In this document: one piece after another, positions 25,857-34,420 of the stretch
How the letters are laid out: every line of letters begins with the position of its first letter
Position numbering within the stretch: the first letter of the stretch is position 1
Origin: Lysinimonas soli
Lineage (GTDB): Bacteria; Actinomycetota; Actinomycetes; Actinomycetales; Microbacteriaceae
DNA length: 64,000 bases
Reading direction: 5' to 3'
NCBI RefSeq assembly: GCF_042655435.1
Contig: NZ_JBHSMG010000002.1
Coordinates: 310,001 to 374,000 of the forward strand
The notes under the pieces: model-generated
Database searches by the model: none
Seen by the model: the letters and a program-made list of their open reading frames with translations, nothing else
What the model was told of the DNA's origin: nothing
Program-made: the position numbers and the translations under genes

Positions 25857-26240
25857 CTAGACGGATCCGTTCCGCAGCGGCAGCTGCTGCACGGCCCAAT
25901 GGTTGCCGTCGGGGTCGTCGAACCAGACGAAGCGGCCCCAGGCGAGGTCCTGTACGGGACCGACCTCGATGCCGCGCGCGACGAGGTCGTCGTGGGCGGC
26001 GTCCGCGTCGGGCGTGACGAGTTGCAGGCCCAGCAGGGGCTTCGCCTCGGCCGGGAGCAGCCCCACCCCGAAGGCGATCGAGCAAGCGGACCCCGGCGGG
26101 GTGACCTGCACGAAGCGCAACTCGGGCGAGACGACCTGGTTGAAGTCCACCGGCCAACCGAGCGTTTCGCCGTAGAAGGCGACGGCTCGATCGACGTCGG
26201 TGACCGGGATGATGACGAGTTCGAGGCGGTAGTCGACCAT
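25857..26240 (-). CDS. VOC-superfamily (glyoxalase/bleomycin-resistance-like) protein
   Basis: 127 residues forming two beta-alpha-beta-beta-beta modules: 'IIPVTDVDRAVAFYGETLGWPVDF' begins the first, 'LVTPDADAAHDDLVARGIEVG' the second, ending 'FVWFDDPDGNHWAVQQ'. Many such proteins are dioxygenases, isomerases or drug-binding proteins; nothing here picks one. TAGCCT lies 6 bases upstream of the ATG, fitting a leaderless mRNA. Confidence 0.83.
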   Translation of the reverse strand: MVDYRLELVIIPVTDVDRAVAFYGETLGWPVDFNQVVSPELRFVQVTPPGSACSIAFGVGLLPAEAKPLLGLQLVTPDADAAHDDLVARGIEVGPVQDLAWGRFVWFDDPDGNHWAVQQLPLRNGSV

Positions 26241-26246
26241 GCGGTG

Positions 26247-26252
26247 AGGCTA
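26247..26252 (-). promoter_or_regulatory. -10 box of a probable leaderless transcript (VOC gene)
   Basis: TAGCCT on the minus strand ends exactly 6 bases before the ATG at 26240. Confidence 0.5.
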
Positions 26253-26274
26253 CGACCGGCTACCGACGAAGAGC

Positions 26275-27168
26275 TCAGTCGGTCGGAGACGCGGGCGGAT
26301 CGCCCAGAGCGTCGAGTGCGGTCCAGAACCCCTCGGGCACCTCTGTGCTCATGAGGCCGGGCAATTCGTCGAGGCGCTGCTCCGAGTAGATGCCGACCAC
26401 CGTCGAGTGGATGCGCGGCTCGCGCAACGAGAAGGCGAGCGCGGCGGCGGCCACGCTCACGCCCCACTCGCCGCAGAGCGTCCGGACCCGGTCGAGGTGC
26501 GCCCGGAACGCCTCCGAGGTGGGCTCATATCCGTAGGTCTGGCCGCGGAAGGCCGATCCCGCGAGGATGCCGCCCCCGAACGGCGCCGCATTGAACACCG
26601 TCATGTCGCGCTCGGTGGCGAGCTGCAGGATCGTCTCGGCGGTGCGGTCCACCAGGGTCCAGCGGTTGTGGCTCAGCACCACGTCGAAGGCGTCGGTGCG
26701 CACGTACTCCTCGACGAGGGCATGCCGTCCCGCGGCGATGCCGATCGCACCCACCCGGCCCTCGTCGCGCAGGCGCAGCAGGGCCTCGACCGGACCGCCG
26801 GGCGCCATCGCCTCGGAGACCGAGATCGTGTACGGGTCGTGCAGGTGGTAGAGCGGCAAGGTGTCGAGTCCCAGCCGCGCGGTCGTCTCATCGAAGGAGC
26901 GCCGCACGCGATCCCCGTCGAACACGCCGGTCGCGGGGTCCTGATCGGCCTTCGAGAACACCACCTTGCCGGCCGGGAGGCCGCCGGCCGCGGCGATCGC
27001 CTCGCCGAGCAGCTGTTCGGAGCGGCCGAGTGCGTAGTTGTTGCCGGTGTCCAGCTGCCGGAACGGGCTCGCGATCAGCGCGGCGGCGAGCTCCTCGTCG
27101 GCGCCGGGCCGCTTGCCGAGCCCGGAGGTGCCGATGGTGACGGGTTCGAGGAGGGCGCGATCGAGCAT
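26275..27168 (-). CDS. Aldo/keto reductase, L-fucose/D-threo-aldose dehydrogenase-like
   Basis: 297-residue AKR with catalytic Asp and Tyr in 'LDTGNNYALGRSE', Lys in 'VVFSKADQ' and His in 'YHLHDPY'. It belongs to the same broad AKR group as the enzyme at 1.35 kb but is shorter and clearly different in sequence. It is transcribed divergently from the LacI gene at 27.2 kb across a 67-base gap, so it is the most likely target of that regulator. A sugar or 6-deoxy sugar substrate is plausible. Confidence 0.82.
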   Translation of the reverse strand: MLDRALLEPVTIGTSGLGKRPGADEELAAALIASPFRQLDTGNNYALGRSEQLLGEAIAAAGGLPAGKVVFSKADQDPATGVFDGDRVRRSFDETTARLGLDTLPLYHLHDPYTISVSEAMAPGGPVEALLRLRDEGRVGAIGIAAGRHALVEEYVRTDAFDVVLSHNRWTLVDRTAETILQLATERDMTVFNAAPFGGGILAGSAFRGQTYGYEPTSEAFRAHLDRVRTLCGEWGVSVAAAALAFSLREPRIHSTVVGIYSEQRLDELPGLMSTEVPEGFWTALDALGDPPASPTD

Positions 27169-27235
27169 CCCCCCAGTAGAGCACTAACGGTTCCCGTGCC
27201 GTGCCACGATGGAGCGATTCAGGGAGGTGGAAGGC

Positions 27236-28279
27236 ATGGCGACCGTCAGCATCCGCGATGTGGCCGAGCGGGCCGGCGTCTCGGTGGGCACGGTCTCGAA
27301 CGTGCTCAACAGCCCGGCGAGGGTCTCCCCGAGATCCGTGGAGCGGGTGCACGCCGCGATCGAGGAACTCGGCTACGTGCGCAACGACGCCGCGAGGCAG
27401 CTGCGGGCCGGTCGCAGCACGACGATCGGTCTCGTGGTGCTCGACGTGCGCAACCCCTTCTTCACCGATGTCGCCCGGGGCGTCGAGGACGAGGCGGCGA
27501 TGCATTCGCTCTCGGTCATCCTCGGCAACAGCGACGAGAGCGTCGAGCGCGAGGCGGCATACCTGGACCTGTTCGAGGAGCAGCGCGTGCACGGGGTGCT
27601 CATCTCTCCCTACGGCGATGTCGGGCCGCGCCTGGCCCGCCTGCGCAGCCGCGGCACCCCCGCCGTGCTCGTCGACCGGATGAGCCCGGACGGCGGCTTC
27701 AGCTCGGTCTCGGTGGATGACGTGGCCGGCGGCCGGCTCGCCGCGCGGCACCTGCTCGACATCGGCCGCCGCCGGATCGCCTTCGTCGGCGGCCCCCTCG
27801 ACATCCGCCAGGTGGCCGATCGCCTGGTCGGCGCGCGCGCGGCCGTCGAGGCGCAACCGGATGCCCGCCTCGAGGTCGTCGAGCTGAGCGCCTTGAGCGT
27901 GCTCGAGGGCCGGCGGGCGGGGGAGGCCCTGCTCGCGAGACCCGCTGCGGAGCGCCCGGATGCCGTCTTCGCCGCCAACGACCTCGTGGCCACCGGCCTG
28001 CTCCAGGCTCTCGTGATGCAGGGGTCGGTGCGCGTGCCCGACGACATCGCCCTGATCGGCTTCGACGACATCGACTTCGCGAGCGCCGCCGTGGTTCCGC
28101 TGTCGTCGATCCGGCAGCCGAGCCAGCTGATCGGGCGCACGGCGGTGCAGCTTCTGATCGAGGAGGCTCGTGATCCGGGGCTTGCCCCACGTCAGGTGGT
28201 CTTTCAGCCCGAACTGGTGGTGCGTGCATCGACGGCGGCCGGAGGCTCGCGAAACGAGACAGCAACATCCGCTCACTAG
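27236..28279 (+). CDS. LacI-family regulator, close paralogue of RhaR
   Basis: 347 residues. The headpiece 'SIRDVAERAGVSVGTVSNVLN' and long blocks such as 'YLDLFEEQRVHGVLISPYGD', 'DAVFAANDLVATGLLQA' and 'VVFQPELVVR' match the regulator at 22.0 kb almost word for word, so the two arose by duplication. GGGAGGTGGAAGG before the ATG at 27236 decides the start over an ATG 27 bases upstream. DNA-reading residues in the HTH differ little, so cross-talk with the rhamnose operators is possible. Its TAG stop forms part of the next gene's -10 box. Confidence 0.87.
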   Translation: MATVSIRDVAERAGVSVGTVSNVLNSPARVSPRSVERVHAAIEELGYVRNDAARQLRAGRSTTIGLVVLDVRNPFFTDVARGVEDEAAMHSLSVILGNSDESVEREAAYLDLFEEQRVHGVLISPYGDVGPRLARLRSRGTPAVLVDRMSPDGGFSSVSVDDVAGGRLAARHLLDIGRRRIAFVGGPLDIRQVADRLVGARAAVEAQPDARLEVVELSALSVLEGRRAGEALLARPAAERPDAVFAANDLVATGLLQALVMQGSVRVPDDIALIGFDDIDFASAAVVPLSSIRQPSQLIGRTAVQLLIEEARDPGLAPRQVVFQPELVVRASTAAGGSRNETATSAH

Positions 28280-28282
28280 GCT
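28277..28282 (+). promoter_or_regulatory. -10 box of a probable leaderless transcript (CP-ATP-grasp operon)
   Basis: TAGGCT, whose first three bases are the TAG stop of the LacI gene, lies 6 bases before the ATG at 28289. There is no ribosome binding site in the gap. Confidence 0.52.
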
Positions 28283-28288
28283 CGCTTC

Positions 28289-29920
28289 ATGGGCGACCTT
28301 TTCGACGGTTACGGCTCCGTCGCGACGACGCGACGTGGGGCCCCGGCCTGGGATGAGATGTTCGCGGACCCGATGGCGGCCGACGCGCGCAGCGCCCGGG
28401 GTGCCTACAAGGAGATCCACACCGCCCTCGCGCGGATGACGCAGGAGGAGCTCCGCGGGCGCACCGAAGCGCTCGCCAGCTCGTACCTGGCCCAAGGCGT
28501 GACCTTCGACTTCGCCGGGGAGGAGCGGCCGTTCCCGCTCGACGCCGTGCCCCGCGTGATCGACCAGTCCGAGTGGGCGGTCGTCGAGGCCGGCGTGAAG
28601 CAGCGGGTGCGGGCGCTCGAGGCGTTCCTGGCCGACGTGTACGGTCCGCAGCGGGCCGTGACCGACGGGGTCATCCCGGCGCGGCTGATCAGCTCGTCGA
28701 GCCATTTCCACCGCGAGGCCGCGGGGATCGTCAGCGCGAACGGCGTGCGCATCCACGTCTCGGGCATCGACCTGATCCGCGATGAGAAGGGCACCTGGCG
28801 GGTGCTCGAAGACAACGTGCGGGTGCCGAGCGGCGTGAGCTACGTCATCTCGAACCGCCGGGTCATGGCGCAGACGCTGCCCGAGTTGTTCATGTCGATG
28901 CGTGTGCGCCCGGTGGGCGACTACCCGCAGCGCCTGCTGCAGTCCCTACGGGCATCCGCCCCCGACGGCGTCGACGACCCGACGATCGTCGTGCTCACCC
29001 CCGGGGTGTACAACTCCGCGTACTTCGAGCACACCCTGCTCGCCCGGCTGATGGGGGTCGAACTCGTCGAGGGCCGGGACCTGTTCTGCTCGGGCGGCAA
29101 GGTGTGGATGCGCACGACCGCGGGTCCGACGCGGGTCGACGTGATCTACCGCCGGGTCGACGACGAGTTCCTCGATCCGCTGCAGTTCCGGGCCGACTCC
29201 ATGCTCGGCTCGCCCGGGCTCATGCTGGCCTCCCGGCTCGGCAACGTGACGATCGCCAATGCAGTGGGCAACGGGGTCGCCGACGACAAGCTCGTCTACA
29301 CCTACATGCCCGATCTGATCCGGTACTTCCTCTCGGAGGACCCGATCATCGCCAACGTCGACACCTGGCGCCTCGAGGAGCCCGGCGCGCTCGAGGAGGT
29401 GCTCGACCGTCTCGACGAGCTCGTGGTCAAGCCCGTCGACGGGTCGGGCGGCAAGGGCCTCGTCGTGGGCCCGGATGCGAGCCCGCAGCAGCTCGACGAC
29501 CTCGCCGCGCAGCTGCGGCGCGATCCCCGCGGCTGGATCGCGCAACCGGTCGTGCAGCTGTCGACCATCCCGACCCTCGTCGACGAGGGGATGCGCCCGC
29601 GGCATGCCGACCTGCGTCCCTTCGCCGTCAACGACGGAACGGATGTCTGGGTGCTGCCGGGCGGCCTGACGCGCGTCGCGCTGCCCGAAGGGCAGCTCGT
29701 CGTCAACAGCTCGCAGGGCGGCGGTTCGAAGGACACCTGGATCGTGGGGCACGAGCCGCTGCACACGAGCGACCACAACATCCAGGGCCTCGTCGCCGAC
29801 CAGGCGGCCGTGACGACCTCGATCCCGATCATCGTCGACGGCCATCACGTCGACCAGAGCCCGCAGGACTCCCCGCGCCAGGACCAGCAGCAGCAACAAC
29901 AGCAGAGCGGAGCGTCGTGA
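28289..29920 (+). CDS. Circularly permuted ATP-grasp type 2 family protein
   Basis: 543 residues. It contains the N-terminal helical region, 'RVLEDNVRVPSGVSYV' near residue 170-186, and 'VVKPVDGSGGKGLVVGP' near residue 378-395, which is the phosphate-binding part of the permuted ATP-grasp domain. The tail is low-complexity, with seven consecutive Gln before 'SGAS'. Families of this kind always travel with an alpha-E protein and a transglutaminase, as here, and have been proposed from genome context to build or attach peptides by ATP-dependent ligation; no substrate is established as far as I know. The start has no ribosome site and sits 6 bases after TAGGCT. The stop overlaps the next gene. 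Confidence 0.88.
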   Translation: MGDLFDGYGSVATTRRGAPAWDEMFADPMAADARSARGAYKEIHTALARMTQEELRGRTEALASSYLAQGVTFDFAGEERPFPLDAVPRVIDQSEWAVVEAGVKQRVRALEAFLADVYGPQRAVTDGVIPARLISSSSHFHREAAGIVSANGVRIHVSGIDLIRDEKGTWRVLEDNVRVPSGVSYVISNRRVMAQTLPELFMSMRVRPVGDYPQRLLQSLRASAPDGVDDPTIVVLTPGVYNSAYFEHTLLARLMGVELVEGRDLFCSGGKVWMRTTAGPTRVDVIYRRVDDEFLDPLQFRADSMLGSPGLMLASRLGNVTIANAVGNGVADDKLVYTYMPDLIRYFLSEDPIIANVDTWRLEEPGALEEVLDRLDELVVKPVDGSGGKGLVVGPDASPQQLDDLAAQLRRDPRGWIAQPVVQLSTIPTLVDEGMRPRHADLRPFAVNDGTDVWVLPGGLTRVALPEGQLVVNSSQGGGSKDTWIVGHEPLHTSDHNIQGLVADQAAVTTSIPIIVDGHHVDQSPQDSPRQDQQQQQQQSGAS

Positions 29921-30849
29921 TGCTCTCGCGGATCGCCGAGAGCCTGTTCTGGATCGGGCGCTACATCGAGCGCAGCGACGGCACGGCGCGCATCCTCGAC
30001 GTGCACCTGCAGCTGCTGCTCGAAGACCCGTGGATCGAAGAGAACCTCGCCTGCCGCTCGCTGCTGAGCGTCATGGGAACGGAGGTCGACGACGACACCG
30101 ACGTCACGCGGGCCGACGTGCTCGCCCTGCTCGCCGTCGACCGCAATCAGCCGGCGTCGATCGCCTACTCCCTCGTGGCCGCGCGCGAGAACGCGCGGCG
30201 CGCGCGCGAGGTCGTCAGCACCGAGCTGTGGGAGGTGCTCAACACCACGAGGGCCCGCATGCCGCGCAAGGTCGCGACCGACAAGGTGCACGAGTTCTTC
30301 GGCTGGGTCCGCGAGCGGGCCGCGCTCGCCGTGGGCATCATCGAGTCGGCGACCAGCCGCGACGAGGCGTGGAGCTTCTTCACCCTCGGCCGCTCGATCG
30401 AACGCGCCGACATGACCGCGCGGCTGCTCGCGACGCGATCGCTCACCGAGGCATCCGGTCCGTCGTGGACGACGATCCTGCGCTCGGTCGGGGCGTACGA
30501 GGCCTATCTGCGCACCTACCGCGGGGTGCCCAGCGCGCGCAACGCCGCCGAGTTCCTGCTGCTCGACCGGCTGTTCCCGCGCAGCATCCTGTTCTCGGTG
30601 AGCCGCGCCGAGCAGTGCCTGCGCGAGCTCGGGCCGCGCAGCGATCGGGTCGGGGTGACCGATCAGGCGCAGCGACTGCTCGGGCAGATCCGCAGCGAGC
30701 TCGAGTACCGTCCGATCGCCGACATCATCGAGGACCTCCCGACCCACATGGACAACGTGCAATCCGCGACGAGCGCCGCGAGCGAGGCGATCCGTCAGCG
30801 CTACTTCCCGACCAACGCCGCCCCGAGCTGGATGGGCGAGAACACGTGA
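29920..30849 (+). CDS. Alpha-E domain-containing protein
   Basis: 309-residue all-helical protein starting 'MLSRIAESLFWIGRYIERSDGTAR', the alpha-E (DUF403) signature with conserved E and R residues, and ending with 'LPTHMDNVQSATSAASEAIRQRYF'. No enzymatic motif is known for the family; it is thought to be a scaffold or to work with the ATP-grasp protein. The ATG at 29920 shares bases with the upstream stop; a GTG directly before it is an alternative. The stop overlaps the transglutaminase GTG, so the three proteins are made in fixed proportion. Confidence 0.9.
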   Translation: MLSRIAESLFWIGRYIERSDGTARILDVHLQLLLEDPWIEENLACRSLLSVMGTEVDDDTDVTRADVLALLAVDRNQPASIAYSLVAARENARRAREVVSTELWEVLNTTRARMPRKVATDKVHEFFGWVRERAALAVGIIESATSRDEAWSFFTLGRSIERADMTARLLATRSLTEASGPSWTTILRSVGAYEAYLRTYRGVPSARNAAEFLLLDRLFPRSILFSVSRAEQCLRELGPRSDRVGVTDQAQRLLGQIRSELEYRPIADIIEDLPTHMDNVQSATSAASEAIRQRYFPTNAAPSWMGENT

Positions 30850-31691
30850 ACCGGCTGCGCATCCGGCATGTGACCGGCTTCCACTACGACGGCGAGGTGA
30901 CGGCCTCGTACAACGAGGCGCGGATGCTGCCGATGAGCGCCGACAGCCAGCTGGTGCTGTACTCCAACCTCGAGATCCTGCCGATCTCGGGCCACCACTC
31001 CTACACCGACTACTGGGGCACGCGGGTCTCGTCGTTCGAGATCCTGACCCCGCATCGCGAACTGTCGCTGACCGCGACGAGCCTCGTCGAGGTGCGGCCG
31101 CGCGAGCATCCGGAGCACCGGGTCGGCTGGGAGGCCCTGGCCGACACGATCGAGCGCGCCACAGAGTACGTCGAGCAGCTCGCGCAGACCCGCCTGACCG
31201 CTCCGCCGGAGGAGGTCGTCGAGATCGCCCGCACCGCGCTGGCGGAGTCGGAGTCGCCCTGCGCGACCGCGCTCGCCGTCTGCGAGCAGATCGGCCGCCG
31301 CATCCAGTACATGCCGGGCTCGACGAGCGTCTACACGACCGCGCGCGAGGCATGGGACAAGGGCAAGGGCGTCTGCCAGGACATCACCCATCTGGCGATC
31401 GGGGCGCTGCGCTCGATCGGCATCCCGGCCCGTTACGTCAGCGGCTACCTGCATCCGAAACCGGATGCCGCGATCGGCGAGACGGTCGCCGGCGAGTCGC
31501 ACGCCTGGGTCGAGTGGTTCTGCGGCGACTGGCGCGGCTTCGACCCGACCAACCTGATGGAGATCGGCGACCGCCACGTCTCGGTCGGCCGCGGCCGCGA
31601 CTACAACGACGTCGCGCCGCTGCGCGGCGTGTACGCCGGTCCCTACGCGAGCAAGCTGTTCGTCACGGTGGAGATCACCCGCGAGTCCTGA
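30846..31691 (+). CDS. Transglutaminase-like protease/ligase of the alpha-E system
   Basis: 281 residues: a beta-rich N-terminal bacterial transglutaminase-like domain ('LRIRHVTGFHYDGEVTASYNEARM' region) and a papain-fold core with Cys near 177 in 'GKGVCQDITH', His near 218 in 'GESHAWVEWF' and Asp near 233 in 'GFDPTN'. The complete triad means it is probably active, either cleaving or forming amide bonds. It has no signal peptide or membrane segment, so acts in the cytosol with its two partners. No proteasome-like hydrolase follows, unlike some related loci. Confidence 0.9.
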   Translation: MNRLRIRHVTGFHYDGEVTASYNEARMLPMSADSQLVLYSNLEILPISGHHSYTDYWGTRVSSFEILTPHRELSLTATSLVEVRPREHPEHRVGWEALADTIERATEYVEQLAQTRLTAPPEEVVEIARTALAESESPCATALAVCEQIGRRIQYMPGSTSVYTTAREAWDKGKGVCQDITHLAIGALRSIGIPARYVSGYLHPKPDAAIGETVAGESHAWVEWFCGDWRGFDPTNLMEIGDRHVSVGRGRDYNDVAPLRGVYAGPYASKLFVTVEITRES

Positions 31692-31694
31692 GAC

Positions 31695-33011
31695 TCAGCC
31701 CTTCTGCGCCTCGGTCTCGATGACGGCGATCTCGGTTGTGGCGAGGTCGCGGTCGTCGGTGACCTCGAGGCCGAACGGCATCCATCCCTCGTGGGGGTAG
31801 CGGATGCGCACCTTGTGCGAGCGGGTCCACCAGACGAGGGCGACGAGCGCGGCGAGCAGCCCGCCGAAGGCGCCCACGATGAGACCCCAGCGCGGCCCGT
31901 AGACGTTCGCGACCCAGCCGATCAAGGGCGCGCCGATCGGGGTGCCGCCCATGAAGATCGCCATGTAGAGCGACATGACGCGACCGCGCAGCTCGGGCGG
32001 CGTCGTGGTCTGCACGTAGGCGTTCGCATTGTTGAGCATCGTGATCGAGGTGATCCCGACCAGGGGGAGCACGAGCCCGAAGCTCAGGTAGCTCGGCATC
32101 AGGGCGGCCGCGATGAGGGCGAATCCGAAGCCGGCGCCCGAGAGCCCGACCGTGCGGAACCGCGGCTTCTCGCGCCGCGCCGCCAGCAGCGCCCCCACGA
32201 CCGAGCCGACCGCGAACGCCGACGACAGGATGCCGAACTCGCCCGCGCCCTGATGGAAGGTCGTGCTCGCCATCGTCGACGCGAAGATCGGGAAGTTGAG
32301 GCCCAGCGTGCCCATCAGGAACACCATGAGGAAGAGCACCATGAGGTCGGGCCGCCCGCGCACGTAGGCGAGTCCGGCCCGGATCTGCCCTCGCCGTTTC
32401 GCGATCCCGGTGCGCGGCGCCAGCTCCGAGGTGCGCAGTCCGGCCAGCGCGAGCATCGTGGCACCGAAGGTGAGGGCGTTGGTCAGGAAGACCCAGCCCG
32501 ATCCGACCCCGGCGATCAGCAGCCCGGCGACGGCCGGGCCGATCAGGCGCGCGGTGTTGAACGAGGTCGCGTTGAGGCCGACCGCGTTGGAGAGGAAGCC
32601 CTGCGGCACCAGCGAGCCGACGAAGGTCTGCCGCACCGGGGCGTCGAAGGCCGCCGCGACGCCGAGAGCGAGCGCGAACAGGAACATCATCCAGAGCTGG
32701 AGCACCCCGGTCAGGGTCAGGATGCCGAGCCCGAGCCCCATCGCGCCCATCGCGCCCTGGGTGATCATCAGCAGCCTGCGCGGATCCATGCGGTCGGCGA
32801 CGAGGCCCGTGATCGGCACCAGCACGAGCTGCGGTCCGAACTGGAGCGCCATCGTGACACCGACCGCACCGGCGTCGTTGTGGGTGAGTTCGGTCAGCAC
32901 GACCCAGTCCTGGGCGGTGCGCTGCATCCAGGTGCCGACGTTCGACACCGTCACGCCGGCGAACCAGAGGCGGTAGTTGAAGATCCCGAGGGAGCGGAAG
33001 GCCGAGCTCAC
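31695..33011 (-). CDS. Major facilitator superfamily exporter (EntS/MFS_3 type)
   Basis: 438 residues with about twelve membrane segments. 'LGIFNYRLWFAGVTVSNVGTWMQRTAQDWVVL' region at the start (residues 8-39) and 'GLVADRMDPRRLLMITQ' (loop 2-3 motif A) are characteristic of MFS_3 exporters. The last about 45 residues are a charged cytoplasmic tail. GTG start 13 bases after the MarR gene, so both share one mRNA and MarR probably controls it. Likely exports a drug or toxic metabolite. Its 3' end is 3 bases from the convergent transglutaminase. Confidence 0.87.
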   Translation of the reverse strand: MSSAFRSLGIFNYRLWFAGVTVSNVGTWMQRTAQDWVVLTELTHNDAGAVGVTMALQFGPQLVLVPITGLVADRMDPRRLLMITQGAMGAMGLGLGILTLTGVLQLWMMFLFALALGVAAAFDAPVRQTFVGSLVPQGFLSNAVGLNATSFNTARLIGPAVAGLLIAGVGSGWVFLTNALTFGATMLALAGLRTSELAPRTGIAKRRGQIRAGLAYVRGRPDLMVLFLMVFLMGTLGLNFPIFASTMASTTFHQGAGEFGILSSAFAVGSVVGALLAARREKPRFRTVGLSGAGFGFALIAAALMPSYLSFGLVLPLVGITSITMLNNANAYVQTTTPPELRGRVMSLYMAIFMGGTPIGAPLIGWVANVYGPRWGLIVGAFGGLLAALVALVWWTRSHKVRIRYPHEGWMPFGLEVTDDRDLATTEIAVIETEAQKG

Positions 33012-33024
33012 GACAGCGCCGGCC

Positions 33025-33438
33025 TCACGACTCCGCGATGCGTCGCAGCACCGGGATCACCGCCTCGAGTGCGGTGCGTTCCGCGGCGCTGAGCTCGGCC
33101 AGCTGCCGGGTGAACCAGGCGGTGCGCAGGCGCCGCGTCTCGGCGATGAGCCCGGTTCCCGCCGGCGTGATCGTCACGAGCACTTTGCGGGCGTCGTCGG
33201 GCGAGACCGACCGCGCGACGAGTCCGGCGTTCTCGAGGGTGTTGAGGGTGCGGTTCATCGAGGGCGGGCTGACCCGCTCGTGCTCGGCGAGCCGGCTCGG
33301 GGTCGACGACGCCTTCTCCAGTTGGAAGAGCACGCCGAGCTGGCTGTCGCTCATCGCGCCGTCGGCTCGGTTGTTGCGGATGCGGCGGGCGACCCGCTGC
33401 AGCAGGATCCGCAGCTGCTCGTCGTTCGCCTCATCCAC
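33025..33438 (-). CDS. MarR-family transcriptional regulator
   Basis: 137-residue winged-helix protein: 'MSDSQLGVLFQLEKASSTPSRLAEHERVSPPSMNRTLNTLENAGLVARSVSPDDARKVLVTIT' spans recognition helix and wing (residues about 30-92). The GTG start has no ribosome site and sits 7 bases after a TAGGCT box, so it is probably leaderless. Two inverted repeats overlap the promoter, indicating autorepression. It is co-transcribed with the downstream exporter, the usual ligand-relieved resistance arrangement. Confidence 0.87.
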   Translation of the reverse strand: MDEANDEQLRILLQRVARRIRNNRADGAMSDSQLGVLFQLEKASSTPSRLAEHERVSPPSMNRTLNTLENAGLVARSVSPDDARKVLVTITPAGTGLIAETRRLRTAWFTRQLAELSAAERTALEAVIPVLRRIAES

Positions 33439-33442
33439 GATC

Positions 33443-33474
33443 GTTAGCCTAACTCATTAGCATGGCTAATTCAA
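33443..33474 (-). promoter_or_regulatory. MarR promoter with overlapping inverted repeats
   Basis: On the minus strand TTGAAT (33469-33474) and TAGGCT (33446-33451) are 17 bases apart. ATTAGC-CAT-GCTAAT (33456-33470) fills most of the spacer and is a perfect inverted repeat; GTTAG-N-CTAAC (33443-33453) covers the -10. Both are typical MarR-type sites, so the protein should repress its own gene and the exporter. Confidence 0.7.
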
Positions 33475-33509
33475 CGGTCCTCGACCCGGACCAGCCTGCC
33501 TCCCGACCC

Positions 33510-33515
33510 TAGAAT
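33510..33515 (+). promoter_or_regulatory. Probable -10 box for the alpha/beta hydrolase gene
   Basis: TAGAAT lies 20 bases before the ATG at 33536, followed by an AAGGAGG ribosome site. No clear -35. Confidence 0.4.
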
Positions 33516-33535
33516 GAGCCGAGCAAGGAGGCTCG

Positions 33536-34411
33536 ATGCCGACGTTCCCGGTCGCCCGCAGCGACGAAAGCTATGTGGATGCCGAGGGCATCGCGATCCA
33601 CTACTACGTCTGGCGGGCGGCGGCGCCGAAGGCCGTCATCCATCTCGTGCACGGGCTCGGCGAGTACGCCACCCGCTACGAGCGGCTCGCCCACGAACTC
33701 GTCGCGGCCGGGTACACGATCTACGCCGGCGACCTGCGCGGCCACGGCGAGACGGGGGTGCAGCAGTACGGCGGCGATCTCGGCCGGCTCGGCCGCCTCG
33801 GCCCGGGCGGCGTGCGGGCGACGGTCGAGGGGGTTCGGCGGCTGTCCGCGATCGCCCGAAGCGAGAATCCGCAGCTGCCGCTCGTGCTGCTCGGGCACAG
33901 CCTCGGCTCGATCTTCGCGCAGATGATCCTCAACGCCCATGCCGACGACTACGACGCCGCGGTGCTGAGCGGCACGCCGTACCGCACCCTGCTGCACATG
34001 AACTCCGGCGCCCTGAACAAGCGGTTCCGTGATCTCGGCTCGACCGGCGCCGAGTGGCTGAGCCGCGACCCTGCGGTCGCGATCGCCTTCACCCGCGATC
34101 CGCTGACCTTCGACGCCCAGGCGGCCAAGCTCTTCGGGCTCGCCGACGGCATGCGGCTGCTCGGCCGGCCCACCAGGCTCGCCCGCGATCTGCCGCTGCT
34201 GATCCAGATCGGCAGCGAGGATCCGCTCGGCGGACCGCGCAGCGTCGAGCTGCTGGCCGAGGCGTACCGCCGCCGCGGCGGCCTGAGCGACGTCACGGTC
34301 GAGATCTACCCGGGCGCGCGGCACGAGGTGTACAACGAGACCAATCGCGACGAGGTCGTGGCCGACCTGGTCCGCTGGCTCGACCAGCACGTCGGAGGCG
34401 GCGCCAAATAG
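33536..34411 (+). CDS. Alpha/beta hydrolase, monoacylglycerol lipase/lysophospholipase-like
   Basis: 291-residue serine hydrolase of the S33/Hydrolase_4 group. Catalytic Ser in 'GHSLGS' (near 121), Asp in 'SEDPLGG' (near 227) and His in 'ARHEVYNE' (near 261); oxyanion-hole 'HLVHGLGEYATRYE' is characteristic of monoglyceride lipases. No signal peptide. Excellent AAGGAGG ribosome site. It ends at a TAG that is part of the -10 box of the lipoate ligase gene. Confidence 0.85.
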   Translation: MPTFPVARSDESYVDAEGIAIHYYVWRAAAPKAVIHLVHGLGEYATRYERLAHELVAAGYTIYAGDLRGHGETGVQQYGGDLGRLGRLGPGGVRATVEGVRRLSAIARSENPQLPLVLLGHSLGSIFAQMILNAHADDYDAAVLSGTPYRTLLHMNSGALNKRFRDLGSTGAEWLSRDPAVAIAFTRDPLTFDAQAAKLFGLADGMRLLGRPTRLARDLPLLIQIGSEDPLGGPRSVELLAEAYRRRGGLSDVTVEIYPGARHEVYNETNRDEVVADLVRWLDQHVGGGAK

Positions 34412-34414
34412 GCT
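34409..34414 (+). promoter_or_regulatory. -10 box of a probable leaderless transcript (lipoate ligase)
   Basis: TAGGCT, overlapping the hydrolase stop codon, ends 6 bases before the ATG at 34421. Confidence 0.5.
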
Positions 34415-34420
34415 CGACCC

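Noticed and set aside
29870..29912. CAG/CAA repeat as a possible slippage or frameshift site
   Set aside because: The frame stays open to a stop that overlaps the next gene, so it simply encodes a Gln-rich tail; CAG and CAA are mixed, lowering slippage potential.
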